Below, piece after piece: positions 18,300-28,500 of a stretch of DNA of 64,000 nucleotides. The stretch is from positions 1-64,000 of the forward strand of contig CAYSXY010000001.1 of assembly GCA_964435165.1 (NCBI GenBank). The letters are read 5' to 3'. This DNA is from CAYSXY01 sp964435165. GTDB taxonomy: Bacteria; Pseudomonadota; Alphaproteobacteria; Rickettsiales; RI-342. The position numbers and the translations under genes were made by a program. The notes under the pieces were generated by a model. It had not been told where the DNA came from. It did no database searches and worked only from the letters and a program-made list of their open reading frames with translations. The first letter of the stretch is position 1; every line of letters begins with the position of its first letter.

Positions 18300-18761
18300 C
18301 TATGCCGCCATCTGCTTCATGGCCTGCTCTATTTCTTCCGGCGAAACATCACGCATCTTTTGTGCCACCGTCCATTCATAGCCAAATGGATCAAGCACTG
18401 AACCAATACGATCGCCCCAGAACATATCTTCCGGCTCCATGCGCTTCTGCGCACCGGCATCCATTGCCTTTTGCATGGCGGCAGCGACATCCGATACATA
18501 AATGTAGAACGATACAGGTGAACCGCCCAGAGCCTTAGCGGATTTCCCACCCCATTCTTCAGAGCAATCCCCCAGCATCAATAGGGTTGAACCGATGGTT
18601 ATTTCCGCATACATCACGCCGCCGCCCGGCTTCGGCAGGCGCATCACCTCCTCTGCGCCAAAAGCGCGCTGATAAAATGCTATAACCTCTTCCGTGTTAT
18701 CGCAGGTGATGTAGGTCGTGACGGTTGTGAATCCTTCCGGAATCGATGACGGTTCCGTCAT
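18300..18761 (-). CDS. VOC-fold (PhnB/glyoxalase-like) protein inside the nuo operon
   Basis: A 153-residue protein of the vicinal-oxygen-chelate superfamily, PhnB-like branch. It has the TYITCDNTEEVIAFYQRAFGAEEVMR opening, a mid-protein VSFYIYVSDVAAAMQKAMDAGA unit and WGDRIGSVLDPFGYEWTVAQ at the end, the usual double beta-alpha-beta-beta-beta layout. Proteins of this branch are often of unknown function, and the metal-ligand set cannot be assigned with confidence here. Its start overlaps the nuoC stop by four bases (ATGA), and nuoD starts nine bases after its stop, so it is expressed as part of the complex I operon. Whether it acts on complex I or only travels with it is unknown. Confidence 0.85.
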   Translation of the reverse strand: MTEPSSIPEGFTTVTTYITCDNTEEVIAFYQRAFGAEEVMRLPKPGGGVMYAEITIGSTLLMLGDCSEEWGGKSAKALGGSPVSFYIYVSDVAAAMQKAMDAGAQKRMEPEDMFWGDRIGSVLDPFGYEWTVAQKMRDVSPEEIEQAMKQMAA

Positions 18762-19387
18762 GCGGCTTTTCCTTTCTCATCTGATTCATCCTGAGCTTTT
18801 TCATCGCCGGGCAGAACATAGTCTGTTCCTTCCCATGGGCTGAGAAAATCAAAATTGCGGAATTCCTGCGTCAGCTTTACCGGCTCGTAAATCACCCGTT
18901 GCTGTTCCGGGTCGTAACGCACCTCCACATAACCGGTGAGCGGAAAGTCTTTGCGCATGGGGTGACCATCGAAGCCATAATCCGTCAAAATGCGGCGCAA
19001 ATCAGGGTTATCTGCAAACAACACGCCGTAGAGGTCGTACGCTTCGCGCTCATACCAGACGGCATTCGGATAAATATCGTGCAGCGATGGCACAGGCGTC
19101 ACCTCATCGGCTGTCAGCCGCACACGCAGGCGCTGGTTATGCTTGACGCTCAACAGCTGATAGACCACCTCAAAACGTTCCGCGCGGCCGGGATAATCCA
19201 CACCGGCAATATCAATGAGAATCTTAAATCGGCAATTCGAGTCATCGCGCAGAAACTGCATGACTTTTTCCAGTTGGTCGCGCTGAATGCTGACCGAGGC
19301 CTCGCCCCCATCCATCTGTGTTTCGATGATCGCATTGCCTAACTTTTCCGACAGGTAGCGCAGCAGATCATGTAATGATTCAATCAT
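18758..19387 (-). CDS. nuoC: NADH-quinone oxidoreductase subunit C
   Basis: The 30-kDa-type structural subunit of the peripheral arm. The family block is seen as YPNAVWYEREAYDLYGVLFADNPDLRRILTDYGFDGHPMRKDFPLTGYVEVRYD. The 209-residue length is normal, and the C-terminus is a charged tail. It follows nuoB by eight bases and overlaps the VOC gene start by four. Confidence 0.95.
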   Translation of the reverse strand: MIESLHDLLRYLSEKLGNAIIETQMDGGEASVSIQRDQLEKVMQFLRDDSNCRFKILIDIAGVDYPGRAERFEVVYQLLSVKHNQRLRVRLTADEVTPVPSLHDIYPNAVWYEREAYDLYGVLFADNPDLRRILTDYGFDGHPMRKDFPLTGYVEVRYDPEQQRVIYEPVKLTQEFRNFDFLSPWEGTDYVLPGDEKAQDESDEKGKAA

Positions 19388-19395
19388 CTCATCCC

Positions 19396-19971
19396 TCAGC
19401 GCATGATGGTGCCGGTGCGTTTGATTTTGCGCTGCAGGAGCAAAATCCCATACAGCAACGCTTCAGCTGTCGGCGGGCAACCCGGCACATAGACATCGAC
19501 CGGCACAATGCGATCACAGCCGCGCACCACGGAATAAGAATAATGGTAATAGCCGCCGCCATTGGCACAGGAACCCATGGAGATCACCCAGCGCGGCTCA
19601 GCCATCTGATCATAGACTTTACGCAGGGCCGGCGCCATTTTGTTGGTCAGGGTGCCTGCCACAATCATCACATCGGACTGGCGCGGGCTGGGACGAAACA
19701 CAACACCGAAACGATCCATATCATAGCGGCTAGCCGCTGTTTGCATCATCTCTACGGCGCAACAGGCCAGACCAAACGTCATCGGCCAGAGTGAGCCGGA
19801 GCGCGCCCAATTAACCAGCTTATCGAGCTGCGCTACGACAAAACCGCGATCATTAAATTCATCCATCACCGCGCCAAGAATGGCATCCTGCTCGGCCCCT
19901 GGCGGCACAGGCGCTCCGGACTGCATCTGACCGGGCCGTGTTTGCGGCGCTATCTCATTACTATGCTTCAC
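19396..19971 (-). CDS. nuoB: NADH-quinone oxidoreductase subunit B
   Basis: The subunit that holds the terminal cluster N2, from which electrons pass to quinone. The N2 ligands are the tandem pair Cys70-Cys71 in TFGLACCAVEMM, then Cys135 in GSCANGGGYY and Cys165 in VPGCPP. The length of 191 residues is usual, with about 40 extra polar N-terminal residues. It lies 63 bases downstream of nuoA and eight upstream of nuoC. Confidence 0.96.
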   Translation of the reverse strand: MKHSNEIAPQTRPGQMQSGAPVPPGAEQDAILGAVMDEFNDRGFVVAQLDKLVNWARSGSLWPMTFGLACCAVEMMQTAASRYDMDRFGVVFRPSPRQSDVMIVAGTLTNKMAPALRKVYDQMAEPRWVISMGSCANGGGYYHYSYSVVRGCDRIVPVDVYVPGCPPTAEALLYGILLLQRKIKRTGTIMR

Positions 19972-20034
19972 TTTTCACCTCACTCTTTACAACCCGGCTA
20001 TATTGTCGCCACCCAATATATAAGCCCCGAACAC

Positions 20035-20400
20035 TCACTCCCAGTCCAGCGCACCTTTTTTCCACTCATAGGCAAACCCGATGGTCAACACGCCAAGGAA
20101 TACCAGCATCGACCAGAACCCATACCATCCGATATCCCCCAGCGTCACGGCCCAGGGGAAAAGGAAGGCGATTTCCAAATCAAAAATGATAAACAGAATA
20201 GCCACCAGATAAAAACGCACGTCGAATTCCATACGCGCATCGCCAAACGCCTCAAATCCACATTCATAGGCTGACAATTTTTCGACATCCGGCTTTTTGG
20301 GCCCAACAATCATGGGAATCAACACCATGACCACCGACATACCGGCGGCAATCACAAGGAATACCAATATGGGAAAATAGGAGGCGACCACTTCCTGCAT
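20035..20400 (-). CDS. nuoA: NADH-quinone oxidoreductase subunit A
   Basis: The small membrane subunit at the joint of complex I and the first gene of the operon. It has three transmembrane helices in 121 residues. The signature KLSAYECGFEAFGDARMEFDVRFYLVAILFIIFDLEIAFLFPWA includes the conserved cysteine loop and the acidic residues of the second helix. A promoter-like sequence lies 40-70 bases upstream. Confidence 0.95.
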   Translation of the reverse strand: MQEVVASYFPILVFLVIAAGMSVVMVLIPMIVGPKKPDVEKLSAYECGFEAFGDARMEFDVRFYLVAILFIIFDLEIAFLFPWAVTLGDIGWYGFWSMLVFLGVLTIGFAYEWKKGALDWE

Positions 20401-20439
20401 AAAACAACCCGAATCAGATTGGTGTAGCTACGGGCTACA

Positions 20440-20468
20440 TCTATAGAGGATGGAGGGAGCGCTTGCAA
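20440..20468 (-). promoter_or_regulatory. Putative sigma-70 promoter of the nuo operon
   Basis: On the minus strand TTGCAA (20468-20463) and TATAGA (20445-20440) are separated by exactly 17 bases and lie 40 bases before the nuoA start, in the gap behind the helicase gene. Both boxes match the consensus in at least four of six positions. This is the only good candidate I see in front of the operon. Confidence 0.45.
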
Positions 20469-20505
20469 AGGTCTTTTGTATTAATATGGCAAACGATGAG
20501 ATAGA

Positions 20506-23334
20506 TTACTCACCAACCCTTCGTGTTGTTTTGGCAGTCTCTCCCCCCAGATCGGCAAGCTCGTCATCCGCCGGATTGTTATCATTTGCTGCCAGACGAA
20601 TCTCATCAGGAATAACAGGCGTTGGCCGGTCGCGTCGTTCTTCCGGCAAATTGGCATTATACAACGTCGCCAACTCACCATAATCAGGCCCCATAATATC
20701 AATAAATGACAGAAGCTTGTTTAAACCAAGCTCACCCAGAGGATTCACCATGCGCCCGAGAATTTCGCGGGCCTGGCCGCGACCAAATTTCTCACGAATG
20801 ATACGCCCCAACATCTGCGTAGCGCGGATGACGTGATCACCCACATGTTCAACAATGCGTGTTTCGTAGTTTAATTCTGGATGACTGAAACCGGTCACAA
20901 ATTGATAGTTGTTGGTGGCAAACACCGTTTGGCCGAGAAAGAGATTGTCACTGATTTCCTTTGTTCGCTGGTCAATGGCCTTTCCTTCATAGGTTTCATC
21001 TTCCACCGACATCGCATATTCCGCATTGGGAAAGCGTGATAAGTCAATATCTTCCGGGGTAAGCGGACGCCAATCACCTCCCATACCGCCCATCAAACGA
21101 TCTGTGTAGGCACTCGCCTGGCGTGTGCCCATACCATAACGCTGGAGTATTTTCTTCAATGCGCGCGCATAGGCAGCCGGGTCTACGTCCATCTCTTCGG
21201 CCTGGCAACGTGCATGTCCGGTATTATCATTGAGAATAACCGTTCCTTCATCGTCACGTTGCAACGCATGCATCTGGCGACGAATCTCCTTCTTCGCCAG
21301 GCCGGTTGCCTCATGCAGCGCCAGAATACTGATTTCCAGCGCCAGCGAATGTTTCAGCGCGTGGTGTGCGCCTTGCTGCAAATCGATGTTGTCTCGCGAT
21401 GTAATCACACCGCCTTCTTCCAACATGGTGGTATCCGCACCAAAGGCAGTTTCAAGATCGCCCAAATAAACAGCCAGAGAGGCTGGCGTTTGTGATGGCG
21501 AGAATGGCTCTTGCCGATAAGCATCATATGTTGCGTCATTCAATTGATGCACGGTACCGTCGAGCGTTTTGAGTTCTTTTAATGCTGTAAAATACCACTC
21601 CTGTGCTTCCTGCGTTTTCGCATGATCGAAGCCAAATGCATAATATTCGCTCAACGCACTGACCACCCGTCGAGCATAGATTTCGTCGAGCATCTCATCC
21701 GTACGGTCCCAACCATTAATGACCACACGATTTGTCTCAAAAATGCCGTCCTGCAAGGTTGAGGCGATGGTGCGCACAATGTCCGGGCGAATGGCAAAGG
21801 CCGCCCCCAACCCCTGCTGACTGTGATAAATCTGATTATGCCGCATCGCCGCCATCAATTGTTCATGCGGGTCTTCTAATGGCAGATCATGTGGGTAGAC
21901 ATGTTCCCAGTCGCCAGGTTGTTCTGAGGTTACGGAACCAAAATATCCGGCCAGCGTTTCAAACACATAGGCCTGTAAATCCTCTTCTTCCTGCTCCGGC
22001 GTTGCCGTTTTCGTGTCATAATCCGGATCAAACGGCAATGGTTGCGACTGGCCGACATCAAATTGGCGGAACGCCTTGAGCTTGTTCAGCGCCATCCACA
22101 TATTGATTTCCACTACCGGATCACCAAACAGCTCAATCAATTCCTGCGTCGGCGTGGCCGTGATTGCCAACACATCATTGCGCCCGGCAATATATTCCAA
22201 ATCATCATAGGCCAGTTCATGCGCCTCATCGATGAAGACGTGCTGGTCTTGAACAAACTCACCCAACCATTCGAGATCATCCTTGCAGATAATCAAGATG
22301 CCTGCTTCTTGCGCATCTTCGATGGCCGCCTGGACGATACGCCGCTGCTCAGCACCGAGTAATGGCGGGAGATCTTGCGCTAACCGATCCTGAATAAACA
22401 GCGGCTCTCCCAGTTGCTCTTTTAATGTTTCTCGCAGTTCATAACTCTGGGTGACAGCGGTGTCATCCATGAAACCTTCAATTTCACGCGCCAGCCCATC
22501 GGCAAGTGAGACGTCTTTGGTGATGATCGTCCCTTTTTTGCCTTCAGCTTTGATGGCATTGAGAATGACAAAGCTTTTGCCTGTTCCCGTCGCATAGACA
22601 ATCAGCTCATTGCTCTGACGCGGGTGATCCTGCAAATTCATGCCTCTTGCATGAATGGCTAAGAGCTGAATATCCCACATCATTTTATCGTTAGAAAGCG
22701 TGATGGGCACATCATCGCGATAGAGCGTCGCATTTAGCAGGCGATCGCCATTGTCGTTGACGCTTGGGTAAATACATAATGGAATATCGCGCTGAGCATC
22801 GTAATCATGACTTGATTCACGGCGAATCGCCGGTGCTGAAAATTTTGAGGTATCGCGATCAATCCCAAATTGCGTAATGGAGCCGAGATAAAACTCCGTG
22901 CCATCCTGTTTGACTACACGCTGTAATTTCAGGTAGCGCTCGAAACCCAGCGCATCGGTGTAGGCGATTTTTGCTGGCTTTGCTTGCAATACCCGATCTT
23001 CAGGCGCAATCGCATAATGTTGATTACTGTGATTATAGGTGTCGGCGAGGCGCTGGCGTTCATTGCCGTTTATTTCGTGCCAGGCCACTTGATCGCTATG
23101 GAATGCATAGGGCGATCCTTCACTTGAACGTTCTGCCCCACTTAAATATTTTGTCACCGCTTGCAGCATCACATGTGCTTCACGATAGGCCACCAAATCA
23201 GAGCCTCGCATATGCGATTGAAAAAGTTGTGCCAAATCATTGATGGTCATATCGGCTTCGTCTAATGCCTCCAGCAACTCAGCCTGTGCGGCAGCAAGTT
23301 GTTCACGAAGCAAGGCAATTTTTCGATCCGGCAT
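20506..23334 (-). CDS. Orphan DEAH-type superfamily 2 helicase, 942 residues
   Basis: A large protein of a helicase family I do not recognise. Residues 1-30 look like a coiled coil and residues 30-240 match nothing known to me. The helicase core follows: Walker A ATGTGKS at 248-254, the DEAH box in VFIDEAHELAYD (369-372), a motif III-like ITATPT at 391-396, and a motif VI-like QMLGRIIREKFGRGQARE near residue 850. Between the two RecA-like halves lie about 400 residues with acidic stretches. The spacing resembles restriction-type and UvrB-like helicases, but there is no methylase, nuclease or specificity gene nearby. It stands alone between the nuo operon and tRNA-Asp. Nucleic-acid translocation or unwinding is likely, but the biological role is unknown. 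Confidence 0.75.
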   Translation of the reverse strand: MPDRKIALLREQLAAAQAELLEALDEADMTINDLAQLFQSHMRGSDLVAYREAHVMLQAVTKYLSGAERSSEGSPYAFHSDQVAWHEINGNERQRLADTYNHSNQHYAIAPEDRVLQAKPAKIAYTDALGFERYLKLQRVVKQDGTEFYLGSITQFGIDRDTSKFSAPAIRRESSHDYDAQRDIPLCIYPSVNDNGDRLLNATLYRDDVPITLSNDKMMWDIQLLAIHARGMNLQDHPRQSNELIVYATGTGKSFVILNAIKAEGKKGTIITKDVSLADGLAREIEGFMDDTAVTQSYELRETLKEQLGEPLFIQDRLAQDLPPLLGAEQRRIVQAAIEDAQEAGILIICKDDLEWLGEFVQDQHVFIDEAHELAYDDLEYIAGRNDVLAITATPTQELIELFGDPVVEINMWMALNKLKAFRQFDVGQSQPLPFDPDYDTKTATPEQEEEDLQAYVFETLAGYFGSVTSEQPGDWEHVYPHDLPLEDPHEQLMAAMRHNQIYHSQQGLGAAFAIRPDIVRTIASTLQDGIFETNRVVINGWDRTDEMLDEIYARRVVSALSEYYAFGFDHAKTQEAQEWYFTALKELKTLDGTVHQLNDATYDAYRQEPFSPSQTPASLAVYLGDLETAFGADTTMLEEGGVITSRDNIDLQQGAHHALKHSLALEISILALHEATGLAKKEIRRQMHALQRDDEGTVILNDNTGHARCQAEEMDVDPAAYARALKKILQRYGMGTRQASAYTDRLMGGMGGDWRPLTPEDIDLSRFPNAEYAMSVEDETYEGKAIDQRTKEISDNLFLGQTVFATNNYQFVTGFSHPELNYETRIVEHVGDHVIRATQMLGRIIREKFGRGQAREILGRMVNPLGELGLNKLLSFIDIMGPDYGELATLYNANLPEERRDRPTPVIPDEIRLAANDNNPADDELADLGGETAKTTRRVGE

Positions 23335-23641
23335 CGCGCACCTTTCTTTCTCTTTTTAATATTTTTAGAATAAAAACCGTCTGGTTTTTATTATGCGTTC
23401 ATACGGCACGCAGCCTTACGCGTTGTACATTCTTTGCGCTACCGCTTCGCTGCTTGAGCGCTATGAGGCCCGGCGAGCAGTAGCCTTGCCAGTGAATCCG
23501 AATAGTAATCGCATTCACTATAGCTATTGCACGTGTGTTACACGTGTTTCATGATCGTTTTATGACAAACATCAGGTTTTTCATTGCTATTGGTATTTAG
23601 CAAGCAAGCGCGAATTTTTGTAGATGTGTTGGGGGTAAAAG
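23335..23641. other. Gap between helicase gene and tRNA-Asp
   Basis: About 307 bases with no convincing gene. The part next to the helicase start is AT-rich and probably holds its promoter. A perfect inverted repeat, CACGTGTGTTACACGTG, lies at 23530-23546. Its inner 13 bases are identical to 3564-3576 in front of rnj. I see no other structure. Confidence 0.5.
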
Positions 23642-23719
23642 TGGCGGGGACGACGGGGCTCGAACCCGCGACCTCAGGCGTGACAGGCCTGCGCTCTAAC
23701 CAGTCTGAGCTACGCCCCC
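23642..23719 (-). tRNA. tRNA-Asp (anticodon GUC)
   Basis: The minus strand folds into a full cloverleaf of 78 bases. The acceptor stem is GGGGGCG paired with CGTCCCC (one G-U pair), followed by a 4-bp D stem GCTC/GAGC with loop AGACTGGTTA. The anticodon stem-loop is CAGGC-CTGTCAC-GCCTG, a 5-base variable loop follows, and the T arm is GCGGG-TTCGAGC-CCCGT. The loop CTGTCAC gives anticodon GTC, aspartate. The discriminator is G and CCA is encoded. Confidence 0.96.
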
Positions 23720-23734
23720 GCAAAAGAGGCATGA

Positions 23735-23763
23735 TTTCTAAACCAAGGCCTGTCGACGGTCAA
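23735..23763 (-). promoter_or_regulatory. Putative promoter of tRNA-Asp
   Basis: On the minus strand TTGACC (23763-23758) and TAGAAA (23740-23735) are 17 bases apart. The -10 box is about 15 bases before the first tRNA base, the spacing expected for a tRNA gene with a very short leader. Confidence 0.5.
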
Positions 23764-23879
23764 GTCAATTTTTCGTGGATTTTCCAGCAACCTGCCAAAT
23801 GATAGGAAAAAACCTATCGGCTGCCCGGCTACTGGGTCGTGCATCTTATCGAAGTGATCAATGTTTTGAGATAAAGTAG

Positions 23880-24425
23880 CTATTTAAAGCTGGATGATGA
23901 CTCCGCGGCCAGCATTTGCTGATGCACCATGGTTGCCATATGCGCCTCGCGCATGACCATATCGCGAAACTCTCGCCGCTTCATGGAAGCATCTCGCACT
24001 TTTTCTACCAGGGTGACCAACATGCTGAACACATGCTCGGTCTGCTTGAGCAAGCGCTCAATCGCCGGCATGATCAGGGCGGTAATATTTTCTGCCATGT
24101 CTGCTGGCATATCTGAAATATCGACGCATGTGCCGTTAATCGCACGGAACATACGCTTGAAGGTATTACGAAATTTAAATTTACGCGCTGCGCGCTTGCG
24201 GTCACGCGCATCGACAAACTGACAATATTTCTCGGTTAATTCATCTGAACACTCAACCACTTCTTCTGCCAGATTCTCAATCAAGGTCATTTGTTCATCG
24301 TGGAATTGCGCTCTCGGATCTTCCACTGTATCGACGAGCGCTTCTGCGATATCGTAAAATTCCACGATATCGTAATAGGTTTGTTCGTATATATCAGGCA
24401 CCTCTGTGGGTGTTGCCGTTGACAT
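23880..24425 (-). CDS. Helical protein of unknown function, 181 residues
   Basis: I do not recognise this protein. It is mostly alpha-helical by eye, without signal peptide or membrane segment. The N-terminal half is acidic and aromatic (DIYEQTYYDIVEFYDIAEALVD) and a basic patch DRKRAARKFKFRNTFKRMFR sits in the middle. The C-terminal helix is amphipathic and methionine-rich (MKRREFRDMVMREAHMATMV). It has its own gap on both sides and lies between tRNA-Asp and gpsA, so it is probably transcribed alone. The length, normal composition and clean start support a real gene. Confidence 0.65.
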   Translation of the reverse strand: MSTATPTEVPDIYEQTYYDIVEFYDIAEALVDTVEDPRAQFHDEQMTLIENLAEEVVECSDELTEKYCQFVDARDRKRAARKFKFRNTFKRMFRAINGTCVDISDMPADMAENITALIMPAIERLLKQTEHVFSMLVTLVEKVRDASMKRREFRDMVMREAHMATMVHQQMLAAESSSSFK

Positions 24426-24522
24426 GATTGTCCTTAACCATTCTTTTCCATCGTATAAAAGATTAACAGAACTCTATTGCAGTTTTGTGACAATCGCCTC
24501 TGTTACCTGCACCATGCCGGTG

Positions 24523-25521
24523 CTATGATTTATAATCTTCCGGCGAAAAAGGCCTGTCAAGCAACTGGTGGATCATCTGGTCAATGTCGGCATCGCTGTA
24601 AAGCACATCATAAACCGCTGAACAAATGGGCATATCAATGCCTAACTGTTCGGCCAACTGGCGGATGGATTCCGACGTTGTCACGCCTTCCACGACCCCT
24701 TCCCGCCCGCCGAGGATGCTCTCCATCTCCCGTCCTTCTCCCAGCGCAATGCCGAAACTTAAATTGCGTGATTGATGCCCGGTACAGGTCAGCACCAAAT
24801 CTCCCACACCGGAAAGCCCCATAAGTGTGTCATCGCGCCCACCCTTGGCAATGCAAAGGCGGCGCATTTCGCTGATGGCACGGGAGATTAGCGCGGCGCG
24901 GGCATTTTCTCCTAACCCCTTGCCCATGGCGATTCCGCAGGCAATGGCAATGACGTTCTTCGTTGCGCCGCCAATCTGAGTCCCGATCAGGTCATTGTTC
25001 AGATAGGGCCTAAACAGCGATGTGCCGAGGGAAAAGACGATCTGCTCGCCAATGCGCGCATCTTCACATGCCACTGTGGTCGCTGTCGGCAATCCTTTCG
25101 CTGCCTCATTCGCAAAATTGGGGCCTGAGAGCACCGCCACCGGATTATGAGGCAAGACACTTTGCACGACTTCATGCATCAAAGACAGGCTTCCGCGCTC
25201 AATGCCTTTGGCACAGATGACGACCGGCACCTTTTGGTCAAGATAATCCGACATGGAGATGCAGGTTGAACGCATATATTGTGATGGCACCACCATCAAC
25301 ACCATATCCGCACCGCATGGGTCTGGCAGGTTTTCCGTCACCTCAATGGCGGGATCGAGAAAAACTCCAGGTAGATATTGATCGTTCTGGTTACGCTTGC
25401 GGATGGACTCACGGACAAACTTATTACGTGTCCACATCACCACATCCGCCCCGGCGCGGTTGGCAATGGCTGCCAACGCCGTGCCCCAGGCTCCGCCGCC
25501 TATGATACCTATTTTGCGCAT
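24523..25521 (-). CDS. gpsA: Glycerol-3-phosphate dehydrogenase [NAD(P)+]
   Basis: GpsA reduces dihydroxyacetone phosphate to sn-glycerol-3-phosphate, the backbone of phospholipids. The 332-residue protein has the dinucleotide-binding GIIGGGAWGTALA at residues 5-17. The signature block is seen in VLSGPNFANEAAKGLPTATTVA, and the catalytic lysine in GGATKNVIAIACGIAMGKGLG. It follows ileS by ten bases, so the two genes are likely one transcript. Confidence 0.95.
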   Translation of the reverse strand: MRKIGIIGGGAWGTALAAIANRAGADVVMWTRNKFVRESIRKRNQNDQYLPGVFLDPAIEVTENLPDPCGADMVLMVVPSQYMRSTCISMSDYLDQKVPVVICAKGIERGSLSLMHEVVQSVLPHNPVAVLSGPNFANEAAKGLPTATTVACEDARIGEQIVFSLGTSLFRPYLNNDLIGTQIGGATKNVIAIACGIAMGKGLGENARAALISRAISEMRRLCIAKGGRDDTLMGLSGVGDLVLTCTGHQSRNLSFGIALGEGREMESILGGREGVVEGVTTSESIRQLAEQLGIDMPICSAVYDVLYSDADIDQMIHQLLDRPFSPEDYKS

Positions 25522-25531
25522 GGTGAACCCT

Positions 25532-28500
25532 TCATGCCGCTACCGATAACCCTATTTTGATAGGCTCGCCATCGAGCATCTGCTCATTGGCGAAATTGCT
25601 GCCGCTCACACTACCGGTTTCCAGCCCCGCCGCCAAGGTTTGTTCAGATATATATTCCTGATGACGACTAAGTGCTTCCTGCACGCGCGGTGGCACCTCA
25701 AGCTTTAGCATAATACGGTCAGAGACATTCAGATCGGCTTCTTTACGTGCCTGCTGAATCAGGCGCACCACATCGCGGGCAATGCCTTCATATTCAAGCT
25801 CCAGGGTGACGGTGGTGTCCAGCACGACCAGCGCATCATTACTTGCCAGTGGCTGGGCCTTGCCTTCGCTTACCTTCGCATCCAACAGCACATCACATTC
25901 ATCGGCTGCCAGCGTTACACCGCCGACGGTGAAGCTTCCATCCGCCTGTTGTTGCCAATCGCCAGTTTTGGTGGCCTTCATCACTTGCGGCACCTGACTG
26001 CCCAGTTTTTTGCCGACCTTGGGCAGGTTTACCTGCAGGCGAAAGCTGGCATAATCATCCACATTGGTTGCCAGTTTCACCTGCTTGACGTTGACCTCAT
26101 CCTTGATGAGATCGACATAGTCTGTCAGCAGGTCTGCATTGCTGGCAACGATGGTGAGCTTGTTGAGCGGCAGGCGCACGCGGAGATTCTCTTTATTGCG
26201 GATCGACAGCGCCGCATTGCAGGCATCACGCGCACGATCCATCGCCTCAATGGCGTCACTATCTTTCCATTGCTTCACCTCTTCACCCGGCCAGTCTGTC
26301 AGATGCACGCTCTGGCTGTTGTCGGTCAGGCCCTGATAGATATGCTCGGCGATCAGTGGCAATAGTGGGCTGACCGCACGGGTGAGAATGTGCAGTACGG
26401 TGTAGAGCGTATTATACGCATCCTGTTTGTCATCATCCTGCTCGCTTTTCCAAAAACGCTCTTTGTTACGGCGAATATACCAGTTATTGAGCGCCTCCAG
26501 GAACAAGGTGATATGTTCGCAGGCCGCAGGCGTGTCAAAATCATCCAGTGCCTGCTCAACAGCGGCAATACAGTCAGCCAGTTTGGCGCGGATGTAATGA
26601 TCCATACGGTTATCGGTCTTGAGCACACCCAGGATTAGTTCACCTTCAAGGCCATCCGCATTGGCGTAAAGGCAGAAGAAATTATACGCATTCCAGATCG
26701 GTTTGATGTAAAGCCGTACGGCATCGCGGATGAAGCTTCCTTCTTTATCGATGTAAAGCTCCTGCCCACGCATGATGGGCGATGACATCATGAACCAGCG
26801 CAGCGCATCCGCCCCGTAGGTATCAAACACGTAATGCGGGTCCGGGTAATTGTTCAGACGCTTGGAGAGCTTCTGACCCTCCGCGTCCAACACCACACCA
26901 TGGCAGATACAGTTAAGGAAAGGCGGACGGTCAAACAGCGCCGTACCAAGCACCATCATGGTGTAAAACCAGCCGCGGGTTTGGGCGGTGTATTCGACAA
27001 TGAAATCCGCCGGATTGTGGCTGTTGAACCAGTCTTCGCTTTCAAACGGCACGTGATTTTGAGCATAAGGCATGGAGCCGGACTCAAACCAGCAATCGAG
27101 CACATCCTCTACGCGGCGTAAGGTGTAGTCCGGATTGTCCGGGTCTGGTGCGGTCAGGTCGTCAATGTAGGGCCGGTGCAGATCTTTCACCTCGACCTTA
27201 AAGAAGTCTTCTAATTCATTGATTGAGCCAAAGACATAGAACTTGTCATTATCCGGATTGTCAGATTTCCAGATGGGAATCGGCGCGCCCCAGAAGCGGT
27301 TGCGGCTGATCGACCAGTCACGGGCATTTTCCAGCCATTTACCAAACAAGCCATGTTTGACATGGCCGGGAATCCAGTTGATTTGTTCATTAAGCTCGAC
27401 CATGCGGTCACGGAATTTGGTGACCTCGACATACCAACTCGGCACTGCTTTATAGATAAGCGGCGTGTCGGTGCGCCAGCAATGCGGGTAGTTGTGCGGG
27501 TATTCGTCCTGCTTAATGAGCTGCCCGGTCTGTTTGAGATAATCAATGATGCGGAGATTAGCGAGACCGTATTTTTGTAGCTGCTCCGGCTTGTAAGGCT
27601 CATTCTCGTTTTTGCGCTCATCGGCCACGACATTCAGGCCTTTGAGTGAAAGCGATGGGCCAATCGCTGCAAGGTAATCGTCCTTATTCACCGTGTGGGT
27701 CAGGACGGGCCGATCTTTATAATCAACCGTATCACGGTACGAAAATCCAAACCGCTTGAACAATGCCTGCGAGGCTTTGGCTTTGACGCCACAACCCGCC
27801 ACGACGGTCTCCACGCCAAGCACGCCAAAGGCATAGTCAAGACGCAGTTTCATCAACTCCGTGGCGTAGCCTTTGCCCCAGGCATCCTGAATCAGGGCGG
27901 TGCGTGCTTCGATGCGGTTAGGGCATTCTTCAAAGAAGTCAAGATAGCCGCGTTTATCAAAACCGCTGCGGCCGATGAAACGGCCTGTGTCTTTTTCAAT
28001 CACCGCCCATTGGTTGAAGCCCCATGCTTTATGGTCTGCGGTGAAACGATCAAATTCGGCGCGCATGGATTCTTCGGTGAGGACATCGGCAATGCCCTGT
28101 GAAACGCCGGGGTCCAACAGCATGGCCTTGAAATCGTCATAATCATCCTCGCGGAATGGACGCAGAATGAGACGAGCTGTTTCGAACTGTGCGTCATCCG
28201 ATGTGGGATCGATGCAGTCGAATGGTGTGATGTCGATGATGCCAAGGTCATAGATTTCATCGGTGTATTTTCCGGCATGATCGACCGGGCAGACAATGTC
28301 GATACCGGCTGCTTCGCAGATGCGCTGGTCATCTTCACCGAAGCCCGGCGCCATGTGGACAATGCCGGTGCCCTCACCTTCTTCGATAAAGTCACTACCG
28401 TCTAAAATGCGGAAGGCATTGGGGTGGTGTTGGAAGTAGGGGAAGAGGGGTTTGTAGGTGAGGCCGATTAAGGCGGCACCTTTTATATTAATATTCGGGT

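Noticed and set aside
23584..23802. A plus-strand frame with the peptide GTTGLEPATSGVTG
   Set aside because: It is the antisense reading of tRNA-Asp. This peptide is a well-known false gene over tRNA genes.
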